A stretch of 64,000 bases of DNA from positions 4,154,001 through 4,218,000 of the forward strand of contig CM065878.1 of assembly GCA_033439255.1 (NCBI GenBank), in the 5' to 3' direction. Shown here piece after piece: positions 18,776-29,590 of the stretch. The notes below the pieces were generated by a model. The model was not told where the DNA came from and made no database searches. It was given only the letters and a program-made list of their open reading frames with translations. The DNA comes from Hericium rajendrae. Its lineage: Eukaryota; Basidiomycota; Agaricomycetes; Russulales; Hericiaceae. Positions within the stretch are counted from its first letter, which is position 1. Each line of letters opens with the position of its first letter. The position numbers and the translations under genes are program-made.

Positions 18776-19970
18776 TCACCCCCTCTCTAAGACGCACTTT
18801 CGCCTGGAGTGTGTGATGAGCATGGACGGGGTTGAGGTAGATGAGTCCACGAAGATTGGGAGCCTTGAGTGCATGCGGATGGCGGGTGTAGAAGTCGGTA
18901 ATTGCACCATGGGCATTGGAAAGGGAGGTACGCGAAAGCCACTGATTCTCCGAATCAGGGTAGCCTGCCCATTTGACAAGATATTCAATGCCGCGTTTGT
19001 TCCGGGTGAGACGAGCATCGAGGACAGACTCAACTTCATACTCTTCCTCACCCTCCACAAGGTCAGGTGGTGGTGCAGGGAAGTTGGGACCATGAGCATC
19101 GGTTTCCTTGTAAGGGGACAACAGGGACGTGTGGAACACCGGGTGGATACGCCAGGTGGGTGGTAGCTTCAGTCGATAAGAGACTGGGCCCAGGACGTCA
19201 GTGATTTCGAAAGGTCCCAGGCGTCGATCAGCAAGCTTAGCTTTAGGTCGTGTGGTTTTGATGTTCTTGCCATCGAGCCAGACCTTGTCGCCAACCTGGA
19301 AGTGGATGGTGTCATGCATATGGTCCTGGTTGTTGCGCTTCATGAGATCAGCAGCTGTTTGAAGGCTGGCCTGGACCTCAGTGCGAAGTTGTTCGAGGTG
19401 ACGGAAACGATCCTCGACGGCGGGTGTAGACGATGTGGGGTTGACAGTGGGGATGGCAGTGGGAATATAGCCGAGGAGCATTTCAAATGGAGCTCGGTTA
19501 GTGGCGCTGTGGATACGGTGGTTGTGCGAGAACTCAGCGTAAGGGAGCCATTGGACCCAATCATCCTGACGGTAGTTGCAGAAGGTACGAAGGAACTGCT
19601 CGAGTTCTTGATTGACGCGTTCTGACTCGCCATCGGTCTGTGGATGATAGGCGGTGCTGAGGGAGGACTTGATACCAAGTTTGTCAAAGACGCCACGCAT
19701 GACTTTGCCTGCGTACTGTGGGCCACGATCAGAGATGAGGCATTCCCAGAGGCCGTAGTTCCGATAAATCCTGTCAAAAAGGATGTCGACTGTGCCATCA
19801 CTGGTAATGGTCTCGTTACAAGGAGTGAAGGAGACGTGCTTTGTAAAACGGTCGACGACCACATTGATGGAGTCATAGCCTTGGCATTCTGGGAGTTTGA
19901 CGATGAAGTCCGAGGTAATGTCTTGGAAGAGACGGGTAGGGATGGCATTGGGGATTGTTTCAACATGGGG
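18672..19970 (-). pseudogene. pol: Integrase core and chromodomain of gypsy copy 2
   Basis: Same as the copy 1 part 2: D,D-35-E integrase core, GPY region and chromodomain (YLVKWAGYPDSENQW). It differs in a few residues, for example NKRGIE where copy 1 has NKCGIE. It is out of frame with the upstream Pol part through the same short C run (near 19967-19971). The stop is at 18672-18674, inside the LTR. Confidence 0.8.
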
Positions 19971-22774
19971 CGGTGATTTTGAACCTTGGTGGCCTGGCAG
20001 GTAGCACAGCCATCGACATAATCACGAACGAAGACAGACATACCGGGCCACCAGTAGTTGCGACTGAGGAGCTCATAGGTCTTGTAGCGTCCGGGGTGAC
20101 CAGCCATGGGAGTGTCGTGATGCAGCTTGACGATATCTCGCCGAAGGTCCTTGTCAGCAGGGATGTAGACTTTGCCACGAAAGAGGATGAGGCCATCCTC
20201 GTAGTTCCATTCTTGGAGGTTCTTGACGAGGGAGCGAGGACCATTGTTCAGGATCACGTCAAGGGCTTGAACGACCTCAATATCCTTGGTCTTGGCATTG
20301 CGAATGCGTTGGCGAAGATCAGCATTGCCAATGGACTTGACAGCGGCTGGACGTGTAGCACGAATCTGGAAGTACTTGGGGTCGAGGAGGACACGATCTG
20401 AGTTGTCGTCGTCCACCCCCTCTCTATGGTCAGGTCGTCTCGACATGGCATCTGGCCGGTGATGAATACCGGGTTTGTGGATCAAGGTGAAGTCGAAACG
20501 AGTGAGGAAGAGAGCCCAGCGAGCCTGACGACGACTCAGCTTTTGGGCAGACTTGAAGTATTCCAGGTTCTTATGGTCGGTCCAGATCTCCACAGTATGG
20601 GGAGAGCCTTCCAGGTAGTGCCGCCAGGCTTCGAGGGCACGGATGATGGCCAGGAGTTCCTTGTCATAAATGTCATAGTTGCGTTCAGGGGCAGTGAAGG
20701 CCTTGGAGATGTAAGCAACAGGGTGCCATTGCTCGTCCTCCCGCGCTGGGATAGGATACCTCCTGTGGCATAGTCTGAGGCATCGACCTCAACCAAGTAG
20801 GGTTTGGATGGGTCAGGCATGATAAGGACTGGGGACGAGGTGAACGCAGCTTTAAGAGCCTCAAAGGCATGTTGACATTCAGCAGACCAGGCCCATGGAT
20901 GGTCTTTCTTGGTAAGGTCAAACATGGGACGGGCGACTTTGGAGAAGTCCTGGATGAAGCGTCGATAGAAGTTGCCAAAGCCAACAAAGGACTGGACATC
21001 CTTGACGTTACGGGGGGCAGGCCATTCAGCGATGCCTGCAACCTTGACGGGGTCCATGGCAAGCGTGTTATGGGAGATGATGAGACCGAGGAACTCAACG
21101 GAGGGCTGCTCGAAAGAGCACTTCTCTGGTTTGAGGAAGAGGTCATTGTCCTGGAGGCGTTGGAGGACCTTGCGCACAAGGTCGCGATGTTCTTCGAGGG
21201 TTTCGGTGAAAATGAGGATATTGTCCATGTAGATGACGACTTTGCCCGTGTCGATGAGATCCTTGAAAAGTTCATTCATCATTCCTTGGAACGTGGCAGG
21301 GGAGTTTGTAAGACCAAAAAACATCACCAGGGGTTCAAAGAGACCGCGGTTGGTTTTGAAGGCGGCTTTCCATTCGTCGCCCTCCTTGATGCGAACGTTG
21401 TTGTAACCCCAACGAACGTCCATCTTGGAGAAGACTTTGGCACCCTTGAGCTTGTCGACGAGTTCAGAGATGAGGGGCAGGGGATATTCATTCTTGATGG
21501 TGCCCTTGTTGAGGGTGCGATAGTCCTGGACGGGGCGTAGTTTTCCATCTTTTTTCTTGATAAAGAAGAAGGGACTCGCCATAGGGGATTTGGAAGGACG
21601 GATGTAGCCTTTTTTGACCTGGTCATCGAGGAACGAATCGAGGTCCTCCTGCTCAGTGGGAGCCATGGGATAGACCTTGCATGAACGGGGTTCAAAACCA
21701 TCTTTCAGGTCGATGGCGTGATCCCAAGGGCGACGTTCAGGAAGGCGATGGGAGGATTCTTCATCGAAGACGGGTTGGAAATCCTGGTACTGAGGGGGAA
21801 CCATCTCAGCAAAGGACTTCTCCGCAACATGGGCGGCCACACGCTCAGCCAGTTTCTGAGCATTGGTGAAAGAGCGACGGATACGGATGGTATGTTGGTA
21901 GTCTGGGTCGTCATCTGGAGGGGGTGGTGTGTCCCAGTCAGGGAGAACACCAGCTAGGCGAAGACCCTCTTCAACCCAGTCATCATCGACGTTAGGTCGC
22001 GGGTCATCATCCTCGGTAAACAGACGTGCAGGGACTTTGGACAGGTGGATGCGGCGAAGACGGACACCTTGGACTCGGCAAGCAGGGATCACGTATTTGG
22101 GAAGTGGGGCAGGAACAAATGGCAGGGGCAGTGGGAGCAATGGAGGGGGCAAGGTGGGGGAGCAGTACAGCAGCGGTACTGAGGACTGGTGGACGAGGGG
22201 CTGATTGGCGGCGTTCTGAGCGAGTGGACAGGTTTTTGACCGGGGGCTTATTCAGGGTGCAAGAGGGAGGGCAGCGAGTCATGTCAACACGACGAGAGAC
22301 CCAATCAATTTCAGGGTTGTGTTCCTGTAACCAATCGGTCCCAAGGATAATGTCATAGTCACCAATGTCAACAAGATAGAACTCAGCTGTCTCCTCATGG
22401 AAGGACGTCGAGTCCTTGGCGTAAATGCGGATGTTCTGGTTGACGGAATAGCGGACCCAGCCCATGATGTTTTTGGAGTTGTCCACGTTGCGAACGGGAA
22501 AGGGTTTAGGGAGTTTCTTGAGGGGGAACTGGTGTTTCTTGGCAAACTCGGGGTGCATAATGATGCCTTCTGCACCACTATCGAGAAGTGCCTCAGTGTC
22601 GATTTGTTTCTTGATCGGGGCAGTGATAATCTTGGCCTGGAGCGTAATGGACGGTGTCTGACGGTTGGGTGTGATAGCGGACATGCGCAAAGACGATGGA
22701 TACGATTGCTCACAGGGGTCGGATAGTACAGAGAAGCGATTCGACGGATCAAAGAAATGTTTCTTGCCACCCAC
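19967..22774 (-). pseudogene. pol: Pol part 1 of gypsy copy 2, frameshifted and RT active-site mutant
   Basis: Protease, RT, RNase H and integrase zinc finger as in copy 1. Three single-base losses in homopolymers break the frame. Two are in C runs near 22143-22158 (C6 to C5 twice, between protease and RT). One is a G run near 20738-20742 (G4 to G3, in RNase H). The three together restore the phase. The catalytic YMDD reads YMDN near 21226-21237, because GAT became AAT at a CpG; loss of the second Asp should abolish RT activity. Protease LLDSGAEG is intact. Confidence 0.85.
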
Positions 22775-22797
22775 GGACGACGTGACCGGGGGGCGCT

Positions 22798-23787
22798 TTA
22801 AAAACCCTCAACCATATCCTTTAATGCAGCCTTTGCCTCTTCCCTCTCTTCCTCGCTCAAGTCCTTCAACTGCGACGATAAGTCGGCGATGGACCTGTTG
22901 ATGGCGGGGACAGCGAGGGCGGCGGCTGCATCTTCTGGAGCTACTCCCGGGGCAGAGCCGGTTTCTAGCGCTCGGACACGAGGGGTTGAGGCACGGGGGT
23001 TGGAGTCGGCATTGAGGGGGCAGTCGCGGAAGCCATGGCCCTTCTGGCGGCAGCGGAAGCAACCGCCCTCACGCCTGAGGCGCTCACGGTCAGGCTCCGA
23101 GAGTTTGGACAGTGGGGCACCTGTAGCAGCGACTGTGCGGGATCGGCCCGTAGATGTGGACTGAGGGGAGCGAGTGCTCACCGGGGTGCGCCCAGTTGTA
23201 GGGCGGGGACTCTGGAACCGGGTGCGCATGAGGTAGGCAGCATTCCTGTCACGGGCCCTCGCCTTCCACTCAGCCAGGGTGGTGGGCGTGGGGTAGCTGC
23301 GCTGGCAATCATCGCGCAGGGCGCTGTTGAGGCCATGCAGGAACCAGTCGATCAGGGCCACGTCATTGTAGCCGGTGCGAGGGGCGAAGGACTCAAACTC
23401 GGTGATGTAGTCGACTACCGGGCGCGTACCCATCTGGAGGGTCTGGATAGCATGGGAGGCATCCTTGGAGTCGTCAAGGGGAGAGAAGTCCAAGTTGAAG
23501 CGAGTTCGAAGGGCGGTGAGGTTGGCGTAACGGGGAACATGAGCTGGAGATGTTTTTGCAGCCACGAGATCGTCATCCTCAAGGATCTCCTCGACGCGCT
23601 GGGTGGCCCACTGGCCGGCGATAGGGCCCTGGCAGAGGTCGAGGAAGAGGGAGATCTGGGCGGTATCATCTTTATACCGGGTAGAGTTGGCGCGAAGGAA
23701 TAAGCGAATACGCAGCTGGAATTCCTTGGACTTGGAACGATCTCCCTCAAAGGGAGCAGGTTTGACGCCGATCTCAGGGTTGGACAT
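22798..23787 (-). CDS. gag: Gag of gypsy copy 2
   Basis: 329 aa from ATG, nearly identical to copy 1 Gag, with the CCHC knuckle CFRCRQKGHGFRDC. Upstream of the ATG the frame stays open through the roughly 163 bp that copy 1 lacks, so the true Gag is longer at its N-terminus. The end of the gene has the same GGTTTTTAA run as copy 1, the likely -1 shift site to Pol. Confidence 0.9.
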   Translation of the reverse strand: MSNPEIGVKPAPFEGDRSKSKEFQLRIRLFLRANSTRYKDDTAQISLFLDLCQGPIAGQWATQRVEEILEDDDLVAAKTSPAHVPRYANLTALRTRFNLDFSPLDDSKDASHAIQTLQMGTRPVVDYITEFESFAPRTGYNDVALIDWFLHGLNSALRDDCQRSYPTPTTLAEWKARARDRNAAYLMRTRFQSPRPTTGRTPVSTRSPQSTSTGRSRTVAATGAPLSKLSEPDRERLRREGGCFRCRQKGHGFRDCPLNADSNPRASTPRVRALETGSAPGVAPEDAAAALAVPAINRSIADLSSQLKDLSEEEREEAKAALKDMVEGF

Positions 23788-24472
23788 GTCGATGGATGGC
23801 TGAACAGGGGGGGCTGTGGTAATGGTTGGTTTGACGTTGACGGTGGATGTCGATGCAACAGCGGCAACGGGTGGAGCAGGTGAGGGGACTGGTACTGGGG
23901 TAGGCGTCGAAACAGGTGGTGGTGGTGGGGCCCGAAGGGTATCGAGGCGGGTAGCTTGTTGCTGAGCGAGATTCTCTATAACTGCTTGAGAGAGTGCGAG
24001 TTCTGCAGTGGTTAAGAAGAGGGTACTGGCCTGCCAAAACCACAGGTCACTTTCTTCTACGAGGCTGGGTCTCCAACTGACTACAAGCCGATTGGTGTCG
24101 GAGCGGTATGCGTAGTAGTTGTTGGTTACCGGGTTGAAGGTAATACCTGGGGGAACAACAAGTGGGGTGGTGCGAGCAGGGGAGAATCTGCACTAGGAAG
24201 GGCGACGGTGGGAAGCGGCGGGGTAGCGGGTGTTGGCGATGGTGTTCTGTAGCTGCGACGTCGAAGTCGTTAAGCTCGAGGTCTGCCTGGTCGTCACGAT
24301 CGGCGAAGTACCACTGTGCGGGACCGTCATCGTCCTCGTCCGGAGTGACGAAGTCTATTCGAACGATGCCAGAAAGGGTGTAGATGAAGTATTCGTCGAG
24401 CGAGGCGAAGACGCCGAGTGGGTATGGTTCTGTGGTCTGGAAACGGGGGTCGGTGGGATCAATGGTGAGGTC
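23788..24472 (-). pseudogene. gag: Gag N-terminal extension of gypsy copy 2
   Basis: Contains the 163-bp segment (about 23956-24118) missing from copy 1, joining the acidic N-terminal region to a Pro-rich linker and the Gag ATG at 23787. One C is missing in a C5 run near 24180-24186 compared with copy 1, so this copy is also broken here. Confidence 0.5.
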
Positions 24473-24964
24473 TAGAAGAAGTCAGCCGCAACTGGGCGAC
24501 GACCAAGAGCACGAGGGTACAGGGGGTCCGAGTACGGGTTTCTGAGGAATCGGTGGCCGAAGCGTTCTCTGGCCCACACAGGCTCAGGTGAGGGTTCGGG
24601 GGTGAAGAGACCTAGTGTGCAAAAGGGGAACGAGGTCGATGGTAGGATACTTGCAGGGGATCCTCGGTTGGGTTGGCGACAGTGGTAAGCGATATCCGAG
24701 GCACCGAACGTGAATTCTGCACGTGGTTTCCACGACCTCAATCGAAACCAAACTCCTTCGGCTTCCCAACACTTCACAGCACAATAGCGGAGGAGGGGGA
24801 TGAGTGCACTACCCTCGATGGTGTTGGCGATGGGAAAGGGGAGATGAGGTTGATGGAATGGATGTCGGGATTCGGTGAAGATGTCGGCGGTGAAGGGTTC
24901 AAAGAAGAAAGGTATGATGGGCGATAGTAGGGAGGTGAGGCGGGTGTATGAGAGATTGTCCAGG

Positions 24965-25387
24965 TGTCAAGACTCGGTCGTAGACAGCAGAGAACCACCC
25001 AAGTCACCAGCGATGATGGGAGCGAGAGAGCAGAGAGCGACTAGCAGCGCAGTGACCTGTATTGGAGGTACAGTACGGTACAGACGAAATGGACAATCTA
25101 GGGAAATAGGCGAGCGACAGGGAGCCTATAAGTACTGGGACGACAATGGGAAAAGAACAATGGACACCATAACGGGTCGAACAATAGAGTGAGAACAATG
25201 GTGGCCAAAAGGAGAACAATGGGAGGGAGAACAATAGGATGTCCCAAAGGTGAACAAGGGCATGGGTGAAGGATAGCCCCAGGTCATGTGAGGAAGTGAA
25301 CATGTGATGGGGCTGCTGGAGCACATGACCGACGCGATGCCTTGATGGCAGAGAAGAAGGCGGAGAGAAATGGAGCGATCCGTGACA
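24965..25387 (-). repeat. 5' LTR of gypsy copy 2
   Basis: 423 bp. Directly downstream on the minus strand is the same TGGACAATCT self-primer site (24962-24953). Confidence 0.95.
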
Positions 25388-26205
25388 TCCGGATGGATCT
25401 CCTCTCGGGTCGTCGCCAGACGCAGAGGTGGGTCATGCACGCACGTCGCGGGCACGGGGCTCGTGGGGCTGCCAGATGCGACGGGGAGTTCGGCGCATTC
25501 GTCGTCAAACGCATGCGTGGGTGTCGTTACGAAAAAGGCCGGCGGGCCTGCGGCATGTACGCAGGCTGCTAGCGCGGCAATGACAGTGGAGGGCATAGAC
25601 AGCGCCGTGAACGGCGTGGGCTGCATGGGCTGTGATGGAGAGGCGGTGGGTGGCTCATGCTGGGTGTTTGTGGTCGTGGTTGGTGCGGGTGGGGGTTCGC
25701 GTTCGCGTGTCGCAGCACACGCGTTCAGCGTGTGTCCGTCGTGCATGTGGTGGGGGTCAGGGGTGGTGGTTGCGAGCACGTCTGGCGTGTTGTCAACGTG
25801 GGACAGGGAGGTGGGGGTGCTGGGTACACCAGTCGACAGGCTGCACTGCGCGGCTAACGTGGATGGGGCGGCATGGCATGTGGGACACGCGTACGACGCG
25901 TGGCCGTCGTGCGTTTGCGTTGCATCTTCGACAGCGGATGCGGGCTTGGCGTCGGCGACGGGAGCTGTTGGCTTGCGAATGTGCGAGGGTGCGGGGAATT
26001 GCGCAGGACGCGCGGTTGCTGCGGGCACTGTCGGGCTCTCGTGCGGTTGCTGTGGTGCGTGCGCGGGGGGTTCGCCGATGTCGGATGTGGGGGCGTGCGT
26101 TTTGAGCAAATGTGCGGGGCTCGGAATAGCTGTTGATAGCGTTGTAGTTGCTGCTGCTGCTGCTGCTCTCCAAGCAGCTTTCGTGGCGCGCTTGTTCTTG
26201 CCCAT
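25388..26205 (-). pseudogene. Element B ORF, 5' part
   Basis: Starts MGKNKRATKA in the same context as element A (CGATTACCCGATATGGGCAA). An Ala/Thr/Pro-rich N-terminal region follows, with CPTCH near residue 100. The frame enters the gypsy LTR after TREEIHPD; the matching element A sequence is SLDEIDDELL, so the gene is cut in the middle. Confidence 0.75.
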
Positions 26206-26488
26206 ATCGGGTAATCGCGCGGGGGCTCGTGTTGTAGTGTAGAACGCGACGGTGGGGGCACGAAAACGGTTCGCGGGTGCGGAAAATGGGCGCGCGGGAC
26301 ACGAGACGGGAGCGGGACACTAGATGACGCGAGTAGGGGACGCAGGATGCAGGAAACGAAGAGGAATGGCACGCGACACGAGGCGCATGAACGAAACACG
26401 AGGTGCGATGTGAGAGACGAAACTGGCACGAAAAAAAGACGAAAAGCCAGAAAAGGACAGGACAGACTCGACTCGAAGCTGAAGTGAG

Positions 26489-26510
26489 TCGAATCACACT
26501 CTCATCACCA
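26489..26510 (-). other. tRNA-type primer binding site of element B
   Basis: On the plus strand reads TCGAATCACACTCTCATCAC then CA, like a tRNA 3' end. Identical to element A's site. Confidence 0.65.
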
Positions 26511-26512
26511 CA

Positions 26513-26653
26513 TGGAGAGGCCAAGGGCGACAGCTATGCCCAGTGATGGTATACGATGAAGAGAGCTAGCTACACACAAGGAACCTGGCTATGGACAATG
26601 CTGACTAAGCTCGGCTAAGCCTCGCCTCTGGCTCCCTCAGACCCACTGTCCCA
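26513..26653 (-). repeat. 5' LTR of element B
   Basis: 141 bp, about two differences from 17118-17258; TSD GCGT follows at 26654-26657. Confidence 0.85.
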
Positions 26654-26657
26654 GCGT

Positions 26658-28056
26658 TGCCAACGACGTGCGCATGGACCACCTCGTCGCCCGTGCCCTC
26701 CTCGCGCGGCTCTCCCTTACCTTCGCCTCCTGCTGCCATCTTCCCGCATCGACCCACCCCTCGACATCCCTCCCATTCTTGCAAGAGCTGGTTGCACCGT
26801 CTTTAACGGCCGTGACCGCGTGCACTGGCGCATGCACACCAATGAACCCTGCGTATGCGAGCCCGCTGCCTCGCACACAAACTCCACCCCTCCCGCAAGG
26901 CCTCGCCATCCCGCGTCCCACACTGTTGCCTGGCGCACGAGCAAGCCATGCTGTGTGCAGCCTCTCCATCTCGCGCAGGGGCCGATGTGTTGCACACGAC
27001 CCCGCCGTGGTCCGTGCGCATGGCCAGCGGGACGGCACACATGCGCGCACGTCGCCCATGGCCGTGCGCAGTCGTGTCGCAGCCTGACGCCTTGCACATG
27101 GGCCCTGCACGTCGCATTCCGTGCCGTCTTCCTGCGTGCGGCTAGGCGCCTCACACGCAGGCTTACCACGCCATGCACGGGCCCGCGGCAGCATACTGAC
27201 GTTGCCAGCCTGCCTCACGCCTCCGGTGCACAGGCTGCTGCATTGTGCACGGCCTACGTGCTGCGTCCCAGCTCCTGTATCTCACGCATGGGTCCCGGGC
27301 CTCGCACACACCCGCCACGTCTCGCACATGCCCCTCAACGCATTGTTCACGCGCCCAGCACTCGGCATCTCTCGCGCACACCGCCTGCGCCTCGCGCACA
27401 TCCGCCGCGTTCCTCGCTCATCCCTCGTGCCTCACGCACGGGCCCGCCGCCCGCCGTCCCTTTTGCACATTCCCCGTGCCTCGCGTATGTGCTCGTGGCT
27501 GCACGGCGTGCCACGCATGGGCCTCTGTGCCTCGCGCACACATCTTACGGCCCCGCATGAGCCCACGACACCTCGTGCACGGGCCCCGGGCCTCCGCGTT
27601 TCCCGCGCGCAGTCCGTGCTCTTGCGCATGGGCCCGGAGCTTCCAATGTGCCAACGCGTCTCGCGCGCAGCGTCGCCACACCAGCTGTGCCCTTGTGTGC
27701 GTGCTGCCTTGTCGCACCCCACGGGCGCACGTGTCACGTAGTATACTTGATTGTAGTAGTAGTAGTTAAATATAATCAAATTTGACCTGTTTTGAGTATA
27801 ATATGCTCGAAATCATAGACTCTATACCAACTACAGATATTATAGCAGCCTGAGAGTTCATAGTAACCTTAAGAAGCTCTGTATGGAACATAGTATCTAT
27901 AGGATACATAGAGGTAGACTAAGGATACATAAGTTACATAGCAGGCATAGTAATGTCCTATAACTATGTAATACTATATACCCATCACCCATGACTATGA
28001 TAGCTATGATAGCTACCATAGTCCTGTATAGCTGTGTGGCCCAACTACATAGCAGC
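26658..28056 (-). repeat. GC-rich arm and left AT-rich arm of copy 2
   Basis: 26658-27735 is GC-rich with CTCGCGCAC/GCACGTGGGC-like words. The overlapping frames seen on both strands are compositional and not conserved in other copies. At 27735-27790 the boundary word TACTTGATTGTAGTAGTAGT marks the switch to AT-rich CTATGATAGC words, as in the other copies. The copia element is inserted after GCAGC at 28052-28056. Confidence 0.6.
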
Positions 28057-28519
28057 TGAAGAAACACGACTTAGAGAGACGTTAGTCTATACTCAGTCTG
28101 TGATGTGAAAGACTATATTGCAGTACCTTAGAGAGACGTTAGTCTATACTACAAGTAGAGTCAATAAAGATGAAACTCATAAGTAATGCAAGATATGCTC
28201 ACCTCAGTCTGTGATGTGAAAGACTGAGGTATCTGAGCGAACGAGGGAGCCCTTATATAGTACTGAGGGCTCTGCATATCTACCAATCAGAAATTGTACA
28301 GTAATCGTACAGCATAGCATAATGGATTGCTCATCACATGGGAACAGCATCAGTCAGCTCACTAAGGTATCAGTAAGCGTATGTCAGAGCATATTACTAA
28401 CCTGTACAGTAAGGCTATGTAAATGTTCCATGTGATTCTGCAATCACCAAAGTCCAGATCGTTCCAGATCTTTCCATAATTGTTGTCATCGAGACTAGCG
28501 TCATCAACCGATTTCAACA
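28057..28519 (-). repeat. 3' LTR of the copia element
   Basis: 463 bp; on the minus strand starts TGTTGAAATCGG and ends GTGTTTCTTCA. The tract AAGTGGGAG lies just before it on that strand, a typical copia polypurine tract. Confidence 0.9.
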
Positions 28520-28699
28520 CTCCCACTTGATGGGCTAGTCGAACCATGACTCCCACTAATCCCTACGACGGATCAGACCCATACTCCCACTGAACCGAGT
28601 AAGCAAATCATGCGGCAAAGACTTAGTCAATGCGTCAGAGATGTTCTCAGCCGATGGGGTTGGTACTATGTGAACAAGCCCCTTCTCTACAGCTTCCCG
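28520..28699 (-). pseudogene. pol: C-terminal end of copia Pol (RNase H tail)
   Basis: On the minus strand it reads REAVEKGLVHIVPTPS then ENISDALTKSLP, the very conserved C-terminal end of copia Pol (EN.AD.LTK.LP). It ends shortly before the polypurine tract. The upstream side meets the end of the CACTA-like insertion at 28700. It belongs with the Pol frame that stops at 50664. Confidence 0.8.
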
Positions 28700-28709
28700 G
28701 AAGTCCGTC

Positions 28710-29590
28710 GAGTGAAATCGTGCGAAATCGAACGATGTCGAATGGTCAGAAAATGCTCCGATTTCGTTAGGCTGATGTCACTATCTCGATCACAGCCTGA
28801 CGAGATCGAAGAATAATGAACCCAGCTCAGAATGACCAAACGTGTATCGTACCATTCGGAATCTTGATCTAGTCATATTGAATGCTGTCGAATGCAAATA
28901 TAATAGAATCAAAGCAGGCTGATTTAAATCTGAGAGCATTGCACCATTTTTTTTACTGGTATTCAACAGACATCTAGTCAAAACGAAGGAGATCGGAGGG
29001 TATACCACTCCGAGCCTTGTGATATAGAATGAAATCGAATGAGTTCGAATGGAATTCTGCCACCCCATGTGCCCGAATCCCCGCTTGCACATTCCTCCGA
29101 CAGCCACTAATCCCACAAAATCTGAGAAGGACTGCATGCAATGCTCTCTAAGACAATTAAAGCATGGTCAGTCCGAAGCGGAGGATGTATGAATTGGGCA
29201 AACTTCACCTTCAGACGTGCTTCAGTTTTCTTTCGAAGATTCCTTTCCAGCCTGTAGATAGCCATTGTATCAATTAGTTAAATACCAATAAACATGACTA
29301 GATGAACTTGCTGCAATTTCTTGTTCTTTTCTTTCCCATTCCTGCTCAGAAAAAGATCAACTCGGGGCATCGGACATATCACAGGATATCTTCAACTTAC
29401 ACAGCGCTCCTCTACCGGTACCGTAGCCCAGTATACGTATCATACGCCCGTTTCTTGTCAACGGGATGCTTCTTCTTCCATTCGCGTGCGCAAAGCCAAC
29501 TGGACAGGGTTACACACAAATTAGAGAACAGCAGGCAGCACATGCAAGGCACGTACTATGCGGTAGACGCGTTAGGTGGGATGCGCAGAC
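28710..29590. other. Left subterminal region of the Tnp2 element
   Basis: No gene. Repeated TCGAATG/GAAATCGAA words between 28710 and 29050. 29300-29590 carries a plus-strand open frame that overlaps the end of the minus-strand gene and is not supported. Confidence 0.45.

Larger units (their letters stand above)
18353..25387 (-). mobile_element. Ty3/gypsy chromovirus, copy 2 (complete, minus strand)
   Basis: 7035 bp with two 423-bp LTRs that look identical and a 5-bp TSD TCCGG (18348-18352, 25388-25392). Same family as copy 1. It has a changed RT active site, single-base losses in homopolymers and the same integrase frame break as copy 1. Identical LTRs point to recent insertion, so it was probably copied by enzymes supplied in trans, or some lesions are assembly errors. 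Inserted in the ORF of element B. Confidence 0.95.
17118..26653 (-). mobile_element. Non-autonomous LTR retroelement B, split by gypsy copy 2
   Basis: 141-bp LTRs at 17118-17258 and 26513-26653 differ at about two positions. The TSD GCGT is at 17114-17117 and 26654-26657. Without the gypsy insertion it is about 2.5 kb, close to element A. Primer site, polypurine tract and ORF match A. It lies in copy 2's GC-rich arm, in the same orientation relative to its host copy as A has to copy 1. Confidence 0.85.
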
